Source: Enoplolaimus lenunculus
Taxonomy: Eukaryota; Nematoda; Enoplea; Enoplida; Thoracostomopsidae
DNA: 64,000 bases
NCBI GenBank assembly: GCA_030248215.1
Contig: JASANG010001958.1
Location: forward strand, 47,111 to 111,110
Reading direction: 5' to 3'
The stretch's first letter is position 1; every line of letters starts with the position of its first letter. Positions 11,704 to 22,900 of the stretch are shown one piece after another. The position numbers and the translations under genes are program-made. The notes under the pieces were generated by a model. The model ran no database searches. It was not told the origin of the DNA and saw nothing but the letters and a program-made list of their open reading frames with translations.

Positions 11704-13587
11704 GCAGTGGTAAAAATGAATGTTTCCCTATGGTCTTGTAATGAGTACAGGACAGCCAACCATGTTTGTCGACAACACCTAAAATGAATACGGAAACCTA
11801 AGGTTCGAGTAAAACCGCTTTTGAGAACGCGTTGTTTACCTGGTTTGATATGAAGATAGCAAAGGATACTGGTATTAAGGGTTAAGAATGTGGTTTGTAT
11901 ATAAATTTAATACTTTTATAGCACAATTTTGTTCGTAAAGTAATAAGTTTGTATTAAATTTGTTGAATTTTAGTCAAAAATTGACATTAATATTTTCAAA
12001 ATGAAATTTTAAATTTGATTTTCGTTTTAAGTACGAAAAGGTATAAATAATAGACGTAGGCAGTTAAACCGGGTGATATGGTTTACGCCAAGCTTGGCGG
12101 AGTCGAAATTTGACTCAGTTTCTGTCGTCAGGAAAAGCCTATTTCGGAGAAAGTCAATTTGACTCATCATTTTTTGCAGTTTGGCAAAATGGTTTTATGT
12201 AATTGTTTTGCTCAAAAATGATTTTAACTCTTAAAACAATAAAAAACTGGTACTTAAAACTTTTAAAGTTTGCCCAAGTGACCTGTTTAGGCACACTTGC
12301 GATACTGGCCAGCACTGGTTGAGAAGAATCAAAATTTCACAAAATTCAAATTCTCTGCGACGCTTCGAGAAATATTTTCGCTAAACCCGAAAATTTTGAT
12401 TTTATGAAATTGTCGTTCAACCAGACTCGGTGTCTGTTTTCGTTTCAGTTAATATAGAAATACTACCGGAAATTTCGTTATTTTTGTGCTCAAAATTAGT
12501 TATAAATCACGTATATATCGCGTAATTTTTTTAATACAGAGATTACAGATATGATGTAAGTGTTCGATGAAGAATAAAAAACAAGAACTATTAAATTCGT
12601 TCAAAACCGGAAAAATTGCGGTGCATCCGCTGTTTCATTTTTAAATTTTAAAAAGCCCAGTCAATATTTGCACGCCTAAATTTTCATTTGATCCGATTCA
12701 TTCTGAGTTAATTAATCAACTCACCCAGAGTCAACTCAACTCCAGAGTGCGAATCAACTCAATTCAGAGTGAGTTAATGTTTACTGATATTAATTCACAA
12801 AAAAACCAACTCGCTAGCTGAATTGATTAATCAACTCATTGGAATTAACAGTGTAGGTGCTATGCACTTTTCAGAATTATACGTGTATTAAAAATGAAAA
12901 AAATCGAGTTGAATCGGCTCGGCTGGTATGTATTAAACAAATTTATCCGGCAAAATGGATTTTGCAGTTTTAACAAATCAAATAAACTTAAAAACTTCAA
13001 CTAAATTATATTCGATATTTGAGTGATTTTCGTTAATTTTAACCCAATCAGATATGATCTGTAATTGTAGTGTATTTTGACAAATTGACTAATTTGCTGC
13101 TAAGATACCAATTAGAAGATTTTTGCTTTCATCCTATGAAGTATTAATAATAAACAGTGGCGTATCAGAGAAATTTTAATTGGGCAGTGTCAGCACCGAA
13201 AAAAATCAGCAAATTTGATTGGTTCTTCAATAGAGAAATTGCAAATTTTTTACTAAAAGTCTTACGGTGGGCACGGTCCCCGGGTTCTCTCTGTCGGCCC
13301 CAGTTAACAAAAGCAAAAGTTTGGACAAAGAAAAGAAAAAAAGGTACCATGAGTCTTTGAAATATCTGCTATTTTTAAAACCTGTTTAGCCTAAATGAAA
13401 CTGACTGAACGTACCGTATTTGCCGTTAGTTCGAACAGGTTCGTGGCCAAAATTTCATTTTTTGAAGGAAATGACTTCGGCTTAGAAAACTTTTTTGACC
13501 TTTGCAATTTTATTCCGCAGCCTCTAAAAGTACCTTTTTCGAGTTTTTTCAAAATTCACCATAGATATATCTCGCTATCCCCACTTG
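11704..13587. other. no gene recognised; two fold-back MITE relics
   Basis: A GAGTCAAATTGACT-type element relic lies at about 12085-12185 (compare 48585-48795 and 55506-55622). A CTGAGTT-family copy lies at about 12695-12857. The remainder is AT-rich with only chance frames. Confidence 0.5.
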
Positions 13588-13784
13588 GGCCAATGTAAAG
13601 AACAGGGGCGGAACAGTATTATAAGCATTTTTGTAAGCCTAAGCCTAAGCATAAGCCTAAGCGTACGAATGAGCATATTCATAAGTCTAAGCCTAAGCCT
13701 AAGCCATGCAAAAAATAGTCTAAAGCTTATGCTTATTGCAGTCCCACAGAAAAACGTTGCACCCCTGATCTTTATACATGGGCC
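13588..13784 (+). mobile_element. GGCC-MITE with perfect 8-bp target duplication
   Basis: The ends are GGCCAATGTAAAGAACAGGG and CACCCCTGATCTTTATACAT then GGGCC. The flanks CCCACTTG (13580-13587 and 13785-13792) are identical, the clearest evidence that this family makes hAT-size target duplications. The interior has GCCTAA hexamers plus the AGTCTAAAGCTTATGCTTA box. Confidence 0.93.
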
Positions 13785-14530
13785 CCCACTTGGATACGCC
13801 CACCAGGGTTTGCGGCTCTAAACGTGCGTAGAATATTCATTTTTAACCTAAACATCTTCTTAGACAAAAACTAAATTTGTGATAAATGCGTCAAACCTAA
13901 AAATATTTCAGGCCTGGAATACAAATCAACCACGGTCGTTATTCAGAACCGGTAGAACCATTAGGGGTGACCCCACGGCGTACCACCCTGCCTCCAAAAC
14001 TTAATTTTTTTTGTGTTCACATTTAGTACTAAAATTGCGTTTGGCTTTTCGATTGGTTCGTACGCCATCAGAAATTTCTCGATCCGCCGCGACTATTGAG
14101 ATGTTTTGGTTGTGTTGGAAAATCATTTTGCATTAAAGGTATTTAAAAAGGTTCGCCAGGGCTTTGAATTAAAGTAATTTTACTCAAAATTGAATCATAA
14201 TAATGTAAACACACCGCGAAGTGGTGTACAGAAAAATCCGGTTTGGTCAGGCTAATCTGATTTTGAAAAAAGCTTAGGCTTAAGCTTAGGATTAGGCTCA
14301 TGAGTAGGTTTACGAAAAAGCTTGCATAAAAGTTTGTTCATAAGCCTAGGTCTGTACTTCAAGCCAAAAATTAAGCCTAAAGTGCAAGGCTAAGCATATA
14401 CATAAGCCTAATCGTAAGTGTGTGCCTAAGCCTATGCAAAACGTTAGCCTAACGCTTAAACTTATTCTATTGCAGTCCCGCGAAAAAGCGGTACGCCCGT
14501 GATCTTGACACACGGGCCACTGAACAAATG
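13785..14530. other. no gene recognised; MITE fragments
   Basis: 14270-14514 is a worn GGCC-MITE with a right end GTACGCCCGTGATCTTGAC. The rest shows nothing supportable. Confidence 0.5.
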
Positions 14531-14559
14531 CTAAACTAAACTTATGCCCAATCAGTGCC

Positions 14560-15030
14560 TATGAGAATGCTTAAGCCTAAAACCTAAGCCTAAGCCTAAT
14601 CATAAGCGTAAGATTGACCCTAAGACTAAGCCTAAGCCTAACCGTAAGCCTAAGCCTAATCTTAAGCTTAAGCCTAAGCCTAAGCCTAAGCCTAAGCCTA
14701 AGCCTAAGCCTAAGCCTAAGCCTAAGCCTAAGCCTAAGCCTAAGCCTAAGCCTAAGCCTAAGCCTAAGCCTAAGCCTAAGCCTAAGCCTAAGCCTAAGCC
14801 TAAGCCTAAGCCTAAGCCTAAGCCTAAGCCTAAGCCTAAGCCTAAGCCTAAGCCTAGTTCACCTAACAGACTAAGCCTAAGCCTAAGCCTAAGCCTAAGC
14901 CTAGCCTAAGGATGAGCGGTCGCCTAGGTTCCTCCAATGCAGTTGTACCCTAAGCCTAAGCCTAAACCTAAGCCTAAGCCTAGCCTAGCCTAAGCCTAAG
15001 CCTAAGCCTAAGCCTAAGCCTAAGCCAAGC
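14560..15030 (+). repeat. interstitial GCCTAA (TTAGGC) array
   Basis: 14669-14856 is a perfect run of about 31 hexamers GCCTAA, identical to the complement of the canonical nematode telomere unit. Degenerate hexamers flank it on both sides (14560-14668 and 14870-15030). It lies at the position expected for a GGCC-MITE body but no clean ends remain. A 86-codon Ser-Leu frame in it is an artefact. Confidence 0.93.
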
Positions 15031-15160
15031 CCTTGACCTATAAAACCTTTATTTAGTTTATGACGTTTGATGTCAAACTGATGCAAACAGGTATACACCA
15101 ACCAAAAAATACCAAACATGGTGATCATTTTTGCATGATTGAATTTAAAATATATTTGTA

Positions 15161-15606
15161 CTGTAGTGACCCGAATAAGAGGGGTTAATAACAGGGGGTT
15201 GCCCATTTTGAGTCCCAATTCACAGGAGTCCGTATCCCTAATAAGAGTCCGTAAGCGGATAGAGTTTCTAAACCCTAATTAGAGTCCATAAATGTCAATT
15301 ATTCCTAATTGTAGCGCGTAAAATGAATCCATGCCCAAACAATTTGAGTTTGAAACTTTATAATTTAGTTAAATTTTGAAAGTACATTCCTAAGTATAAC
15401 CTTGCATTATCGCTCAAGCTATTGACACAAGACAAATAAACGTTTAATTCAACGGACAGTTGCAGCACCGGATATATTTCAGTCACGGATGGTGGTGGAG
15501 CGTGCGTTATAAATAAATAAAATTCCGTAACTGAATATTAACAGGGAGGTGCCCTCTGAAGAGGCCAAATAATTATCAGTCCCCCCTCTTATTCGGGTCA
15601 CTACAG
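15161..15606. mobile_element. Tc1/mariner-like MITE, full copy
   Basis: TA duplications at 15159-15160 and 15607-15608 flank inverted ends CTGTAGTGACCCGAATAAGA and its complement. The 446-bp interior has no ORF. Sister copies are at 24176-24512, 37603-38036, 43457-43909, 61625-61933 and about 62555-62791. Confidence 0.85.
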
Positions 15607-17895
15607 TATCATGGTATTCAAAACATATAATTTAATATCAGGGCTCTAGGGGGCCAAGAGGGGCACAACCCGATTCCTTTCCGAAATCTGCGGAAGGAAT
15701 CAAAAAAGGCTATTTTACTGGTTGTACACAAGGCCCATCGCTTGTTCAAATGAAACCCTGGTTAATACGCCAATGTATCAATTTACAACTGTGGTTCGAA
15801 CAGCAGTCTTTCAAAATCCGTCGCCAGCTCAGGCTTACGAATAGGCTCATCCATACGCTTAGGCTTAGGCTTGGGCTTAGGTTTAGGAATATGCTTATAC
15901 TACTGTTCCGGCCCAGTTCTATACATGGGCCAAGCTTTACATATATTATTTTGTTTAAACTTAAGGGTAAGCTCATTTTTACGCTTAGGATTACGCTAAG
16001 CAATATGCTTATACTACTGTTACGGCCCTATTCTTTGCATTGGCCAATTGTCGTATATTCGTTTTCATTACCAAATTTTGTTGCATCTTTTCGTTGAATA
16101 TGATTCGCCAGCAACATACATATACCGATTTGATGTAAAATCTTGTACAAAAAATCAATTTTGCCACAATTTTTTGCCCCAAATCAGATATCCGATGAAA
16201 AGGAATGAAAAATTTCGCAATCGAAGCCAAAATTTGAAAGTTTAAAACGTCGACATTAACGCGTTTCGCAGCGTTCTGTCACTAGTAGTGTTTTTGCAAA
16301 TTTCACCACAAGTATAACACGCCTGTGTCTTATACCAATGTGCAAACTGCACACTATACATATACACATATACACATATATACAACGTTTATTGCAATAA
16401 CATTGCTTGTTTTCCATATGGCGAGTCCAAAAATGCCCGTCCATGCGTACCGCAATCCCTGACCAGAGATCTGAACCAGAAATTTTTGTTACGACTTTTG
16501 TACTAAATTAACGTTTGAATTTTGGCTCACTTTGCTTACGAGCTTTGTTCGCTATTATATATCGCGGGACCCCCCCCAATCTGAAATTTGCGCATCTGCC
16601 ATCACTAGCGCGGCTCCACAGAGGGGCGGGGCGTATGCGCACCCCCGTTCAGAAATTTTTTGGTGATAAAATGATAACGTTTATACATTATCATTTTTGC
16701 GCGTTCCATAACATTTGCCACCCCCCCCGCTCCCCCCCCACGTCACAAATTCCTGGCTCGGCCGCTGTCAGGACGACGGCTTGTTTTTACTGCGAAATAC
16801 AGGCCTCATTCAAACGGTCGAGATATTTTGAGTATATTTCGTGAAACTTTTAGTATGAAAATTATTTCATACACTATATATATGTTATATATACATATAT
16901 GTGTATATGTATATATGTGTATATATTTTTTTAAAAGGTGTTGTTTTTGCTTGAAAACTAATGTTGTGTAGTTTAAACATAACACAAAATATATTGTTGA
17001 AATTTTGAATTTTTTTAAAATTTATAAATCATCTATGGGTAATGAACAGTTTGCCAGGCCGTACAGATGGTATAGTATATCAGGTTCCTGCTGTGTGCCC
17101 CGAAAATTTGACTATAAATCTTTTTTGGTTTACTTGATTTTAAAGTACCTGTTCAGTTATTCCCGGCAAGGGCGGATCCAGGGGATGATTGGGGTTGCAA
17201 CGTCCCACCGGCTGCTGAGTGTAAATTTTTTAGAGGTCAAACGTAAAAGTTACAATGCAAATTTTTGTTCGGATATCTCAAGATTTCACAGTTGTTCTGG
17301 AGCTTCGACCCGAAACTTAGCGCAATTAATTTTCTATGTGCTTTGACCATTTGCTTATTCATACGTATGAGTTTGCGTGTGACTTGTGGCTGTTTTTATA
17401 TGCGTAAAAATATGTATGAATATGTGCTAAAATTTAACATTTTCCCCCTGTACATCACCCACCGTGGATTTCTGGATCTGCCGCAGACCAGGGGCCGAAG
17501 GCAAGGGCCGCTAGGAGGGCTCAACTCTCCCTGAAAAAATTTTGCTCCACCCTTAGAATATTTTCAAGCTTGTGTGTTAAACCTTTGTACACCCCTACTG
17601 AAAATTTTTTAGGCCCAAATTCTAGCAAGGTGACATGGCTACGGGTCTGGTTATTCCCCGTGCTGGCGTTCGACCTAAAATGGTTCGATTTTGAAAATTT
17701 TTATAAGAAATATTTTCAAGTATCAACTTGAACCTGTGGATATTGAAATTTTTTAAAAGTTCAACTTCGGATGCTCAATAATCCGAGAGACGGCTAAACT
17801 AATGATTATTCGTAGTTGGGGGGGGGGGGGGCGAAAAAAATTTTATGGGGGGCATGTGGTTGAAATATCATGCTTACAAGCGTGGCTCAAATTTC
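15607..17895. other. gene-free repeat stretch
   Basis: Two abutting GGCC-MITE relics of the GGGCCGG type (about 15820-15931 and 15931-16047), TATG microsatellite (16350-16385, 16866-16930), a hAT-type start (AGGGCGGATCCAGG, 17167) and a CAGGCCCGTAGCC-family relic (about 17560-17655). Frames here are short and unconvincing. Confidence 0.5.
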
Positions 17896-18038
17896 GGCCA
17901 ATGTTACTTTAAGGGGTGCAACAGTAGATGAAGCCTAAGCCTAAGCCTAAGCTTAAGCAAAAAATGTAAACTAGAATCTAAACTTACTATTTTATAGACC
18001 CACCAGTAACCGGGACGCCTCTTAAAGTAACATGGGCC
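17896..18038 (+). mobile_element. short GGCC-MITE, AAGGGGCG end type
   Basis: The ends are GGCCAATGTTACTTTAAGGG and GCCTCTTAAAGTAACATGGG-CC. Flanks CAAATTTC and CAAATTTT agree at 7 of 8 bases. Confidence 0.88.
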
Positions 18039-18256
18039 CAAATTTTTATAGTCGATGCCGATGCTTGCTTACTATGTTTTATAACAAATCATAGCTTTTT
18101 CTGTTAGCATAGAATTGAGTTTAAGCTTTCGTAATCTGTCTGAGCGGTTTTCAGTATTTGCTTAGTTTGAAATTTAATTTCACTTAAACCGGTGATAGTA
18201 TATTTCAATCGAACTTCAAATTTCGAATGCTGTGGTCAATCATTTTCGTTTAATAG

Positions 18257-18435
18257 ACTGGCCATTGTATTGACTAGCGCCGTAACAGTAGTATAAGCAT
18301 ATATCTAAGCCTAAGCGTTACCATATTTTTGAACCTAAGCCTAAGCCTGTGCCTAAGCGTAAGAACAAGCATATACCTAAAAGCCGAAGCCTAAGCCATT
18401 TCTAAGCAAAAAATAGTCTAAAACTTAAATATGTT
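18257..18435 (+). mobile_element. truncated GGCC-MITE, GGGCCGG end type
   Basis: The left end is GGCCATTGTATTGACTAGCG. GCCTAA-like hexamers follow to an AAAAAATAGTCTAAAACTTA box, after which the right end is missing. Confidence 0.7.
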
Positions 18436-18639
18436 GCGTTTTTGGCACGCCTTTGGGGGGCCAAAGGGACCCAAAAGGGGCTTATTAATATATAACTTGG
18501 ATAGCAGTGTGCAGTTTGCTCACACATATACACTTCAAGGCCGAGTCGTTTAAGATATCCCCCAGTATTTGTAGGAACGAATAATTGTTGCTTAAGCCTA
18601 AATGTAATTTAAAAGTCTAAGCCAAGCATAAACATCATC

Positions 18640-18975
18640 AAACGTCGGTCAAACCAAGAGTGGATAATGGCTAAACAAGAGTATGCAACTGGTCACATTC
18701 AGTGTAGAAAAGAATGCATCCGGCACGCGTTGCGTTTTTGCACCACCCCCTTTATTTAGAAGGAGGCACAACCGGTACGAACCATGGCACTTTATGTATG
18801 CGGCGCCAAACATGCTCTTCTTATAGTTTAATTTAGGGGCGTTCATGTGATAGCGACCCTCCCTTTAAACAAGGGAGGTTGGCCAAAACGCAACGCCCGG
18901 TGGTACATTTTGTACCACGCAAGATCCCAAGAGTTACACACTCTTGCAATTATCCACTCTTGGTCAAAACTATGC
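18640..18975. mobile_element. AAAACGCAACGC-family element relic
   Basis: It shares GCGTTGCGTTTTTG, TGGTACATTTTGTACCA and the CACTCTTG inverted blocks with 58565-58870 and, more weakly, 4910-5310. The ends are not defined. Confidence 0.5.
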
Positions 18976-19144
18976 GTTCAAACAAAGTAAGGAGATTCGA
19001 AGACAGTTTTTATGTTGTTGTACCTCCTACTGAACATACATCTCATGAATAATTTCTCCTGATTTGCGGTTATGGACAACCTCCCGCAACTTTATCTCAT
19101 GGACAGTCCTGTCTCAACGCTTCTATAAGAGGGATTGTCAATGT

Positions 19145-19316
19145 GGCCCATGTATAGAATAGGGGCGGATAATTTTCTGGAAGGGCTATAATAGAGTCAG
19201 TTTAAGCTTTTAATTTTTTTGCTTAGGAGGAATAGGCTCGTTCCTACGCTTAAACTTAGGCTTAGGCTTAGGAATATGCTTAAACTGCTGTTCCGGCCCT
19301 ATTCTATACATGGGCC
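19145..19316 (-). mobile_element. GGCC-MITE, GGGCCGG end type, perfect target duplication
   Basis: The ends are GGCCCATGTATAGAATAGGG and TTCCGGCCCTATTCTATACA then TGGGCC. Identical 8-bp flanks GTCAATGT lie at 19137-19144 and 19317-19324. Confidence 0.92.
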
Positions 19317-19691
19317 GTCAATGTTATCCTTTACGCCTAAACAAACTTTAGCCTTAACGTATAAATGCAGGTTGAAAGAGTAAAAAATGTTGAACTCGAC
19401 TACGAGTAGCAACAAATGTTTGAACGCACGTTAAAAATCTACAATTCAATATTTTTATGCCGAATGACTCCTTTTTGTATTTTGAGTTCAACTTAGACGC
19501 TCGGAGTTTAATGGATAAAATCTCAATTAGTATCTGCTGGTGCGATATTTACGTCAGTTATAGCAGTTACATCTCATCGTTCATACTGAGAACAGAGCCT
19601 TGGTAGACAAAACGAACGCGGATCCCAAGGTACTCGGTAACCGTCGTAGTTTCACCGGTAGCCCGGTGGCTCGAATTTCCACCCACTGGGT

Positions 19692-19916
19692 GGCCCATGT
19701 TATTTTAAGGGGCGTGCAGGTTTCTGGTGGGTCTATAAATGAGTAGGTTTAGATTCAAGATTACATTTTTATGCTTAGGTTTAGGCTTTGGAACTCATTT
19801 TTGCAACGCTTAGGCTTACGCTTAGGCTTAGGAACTCATTTTTGCAACGTTTACGCTTAGGCTTAGACGTAGGAATACGCTTAATCTAAACTTACGGCCC
19901 TAAAAGTAACATTGGC
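19692..19916 (-). mobile_element. GGCC-MITE (AAGGGGCG end type) upstream of the innexin start
   Basis: The left end GGCCCATGTTATTTTAAGGG and a right end close to AAAAGTAACATTGGC enclose TTAGGC-like hexamers. The element ends 56 bp before the innexin ATG, so it lies in the presumed promoter or 5' UTR. Confidence 0.75.
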
Positions 19917-19972
19917 GTTTTGAAATAAATTTTTAGGGTAAGCAGCTAAGTAAATCGGTTTGAGTCAAAACA

Positions 19973-22900
19973 ATGGATTATTTTGCATTCGCGTCGAATT
20001 TGGTTGCTCAAGTCAAACCTCGTCGAGATGGAGACGTTGCTGACCGGTTGAATTATGCGTTCACAACGACCATTTTGGTGGCTGTTTCTATGTTCGTTGC
20101 CACGTGGTCATTTGTCGGATCGCCTATTCGCTGCTGGTATCCGGCGTATTTTAAGGTAATATTCGGTACAAAAATCAGGTTCTGTCATCAGAAGCTCAAA
20201 TATGCAAAAAAAAATTTTTGAAATCGAATCATTTTTGCTAAACGCCAGCTGGTGAGACGTAACCGACCAAAATGGTTTGTGTTTTTCGCACTGGTCAATT
20301 TGTGGTGTATTTTAAAATATCATCTGTGACAGTAGCGCAATTTCCAGCAGGAGCGGATCCACAAATTTCTGCCGGGGGGGGGCGGCGGCGGCGGGCTGGC
20401 AAACGTCCTGAGACGCAATTTTCACTGTATGCTATATGTGTGCCAATTTGCGGTCCATGTAAAGATCAGGGGTGGAACGTTTTTCTGTGAGACTGCAGTA
20501 GAGTAATCTTAAGCGTTAGACTATTTTTTTGCTTGGCTTAGGCTTAGGCTTAGGCTTAGGCTTAGGAATGCGCTCATTCTTACGCTTAGGCTTAGGCATA
20601 TGCGTAGACTTAGGCTTAGGAATATGCTTATAATACGGTTCCGCCCCTGTTCCTTACATTGGCCAATTGTCTGAGGAGAAAAATTGTAAGGTAAGCACCG
20701 TACCATATTATCACAAAAAAATTTAGTCTGACCGTCAAATATGTGTTCAGAACACGACATATATTATTGGCAGACAAATTTGTTAATTTCTTTCAGGGTT
20801 GGTGGATGGAGTACGCAAACGAGTATTGTTTCATTCAAAATACATATTTCCTCAAAATGCACGACGAATCTGGCCCGCCGTCCCAATACGACCGCACCGA
20901 AACGTCCCGGGTTCAAATTCCACAAAATATCACCGATCGAGAATCAACGATTCTGCCGTACTATCAATGGGTACCGTTTGTGCTCGCGTTACAAGCGTTT
21001 TGTTTCTTTCTACCAATGGTCATTTGGCGAAGTGCGAATTCGGCATCAGGTTTGCTTCAATTGTTTCTCATATTTGCTATCACTCGACATTTCGTCGCTC
21101 GACAACTCGACGCCTGGCAACTTGTAATCTGAAATCTCATCGACTCGACAATTCGTTTTATCATTATGCTTACGGTTAATAGGCTTAGGATTAAGATTAT
21201 GCTTAAATGTATTCGTAGGTTTTAGAACACTGTTCGGCGTTGGGCGACCAGTAGTCGGACGACGAATCTTCGCTCAGATTCTTTGTATGGAATATTTTCT
21301 ATTTTGTATTCGATGTAATTTCATGGAAATGGGTTAATAGTTGCGGTTTTGTTAATTTCTAGTCAGCTATGGCTGGATACATCGTTTATAGCTGAAAATG
21401 ATTACTGATCACTTGGCCAATGTTACTGTTAGGGGCGTAACAGCAGATTGAGCGTATTCCTAAGCCTAAAGCCTAAGCGTTGCAAAAATGTGTTCCTAAG
21501 CCTAAGCCTAAGCCTAAGCGTTGCAAAAATGTGTTCCTAAGCCTAAGCCTAAGCGTTGCAAAAATGTGTTCCTAAGCCTAAGCCTAAGCGTTGCAAAAAT
21601 GTGTTCCTAAGCCTAAGCCTAAGCGTTGCAAAAATGTGTTCCTAAGCCTAAGCCTAAGCCTAAGCGTTGCAAAAATGTGTTCCTAAGCCTAAGCCTAAGC
21701 CTAAGCGTTGCAAAAATGTGTTCCTAAGCCTAAGCCTAAGCCTAAGCGTTGCAAAAATGTGTTCCTAAGCCCAAGCCTAAGCCTACGCCTAAGCAAAAAA
21801 TTGCAATCTGGAATCTAAACCCTAAGTATAGTTATTACTTACGTCGCCGACTTCAGTAAATACATCACTTTTTGTCCAAAAACAAATAAATAACCGACAA
21901 ATGTAAGCCATTAACAGAAAAGTTGTTTTCTTTATATATAACGAGGCGCCATGAGTCTACAATTTCAGTTGCACCAAGATTGGTATTTCTGAGCTGGTTA
22001 TCTGTAATCGGCAAATTTTTTAGATCCGACCGGTAATTATTACTTAGCACGTACTTAAGTACTAAGTCGTAGTGTAGTATTTCAGAAACACAGCCAATGT
22101 TACTTTTAGAAGTGTTCCATCGTTCTAAGCTTAAAATTCTAAGCCTAATCTATTGCAGTGAAATTGTAAAAAGAACCAGATTTGAAAGTAATATGGTCTG
22201 ATGTGATTTTTAGGCATATTCACAAATACGATTTTGGTGACTGCAGTAAAACAAGAAAATACTGCAAAAGATAAACGAAAGAAAAATATACAACTCATTG
22301 CGAATTTTATGGATTATATTAATACGGTAAGGTCAGACTGCAAAGGGTTTCATGGTAAGGTCAGACTGTAAAGGGTCTCATGGTAAGGTCAGGCTGTAAA
22401 AGGTCTCATGGTAAGGTCAGATTGTAAAGGGTCTCATGGTAAGGTCAGACTGTAAACGGTATCATGGAAGGTCAGACTGTAAAGGGTCTCATGGTAAGGT
22501 CAGACTGTAAAGGGTCTCATGGTAAGGTCAGGCTGTAAAAGGTCTCATGGTAAGGTCAGACTGTAAAGGGTCTCATGGTAAGGTCAGACTGTAAACGGTA
22601 TCATGGAAGGTCAGACTGTAAAGGGTCTCATGGTAAGGTCAGACTGTAAACGGTATCATGGAAGGTCAGACTGGAAAGGGTCTCATGGTAAGGTCAGACT
22701 GTAAAGGGTCTCATGGTAAGGTCAGACTGTAAAGGGTATCATGGAAGGTCAGACTGTAAAGGGTCTCATGGTAAGGTCAGACTGGAAAGGGTCTCATGGT
22801 AAGGTCAGGCTGTAAAGGGTCTCATGGTAAGGTCAGACTGTAAAGGGTCTCAAAAACATTTAAAAAATAGTTATAAATCTGTTCGAATATTCAACAGGAC

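Noticed and set aside
14614-14874. 86-codon Ser-Leu repeat frame
   Set aside because: It is a translation of the GCCTAA telomere-like array.
14560-15030. A chromosome end or functional telomere
   Set aside because: Unique and MITE sequence continues on both sides for kilobases, so the array is interstitial.
20743-21179. Three overlapping ORFs of about 127 codons
   Set aside because: Only one frame is innexin exon 2 (20797-21049). The other two frames are shadows.
22326-22852. CRISPR-like array
   Set aside because: The units are directly tandem with no unique spacers, and the setting is an intron of a eukaryotic gene.
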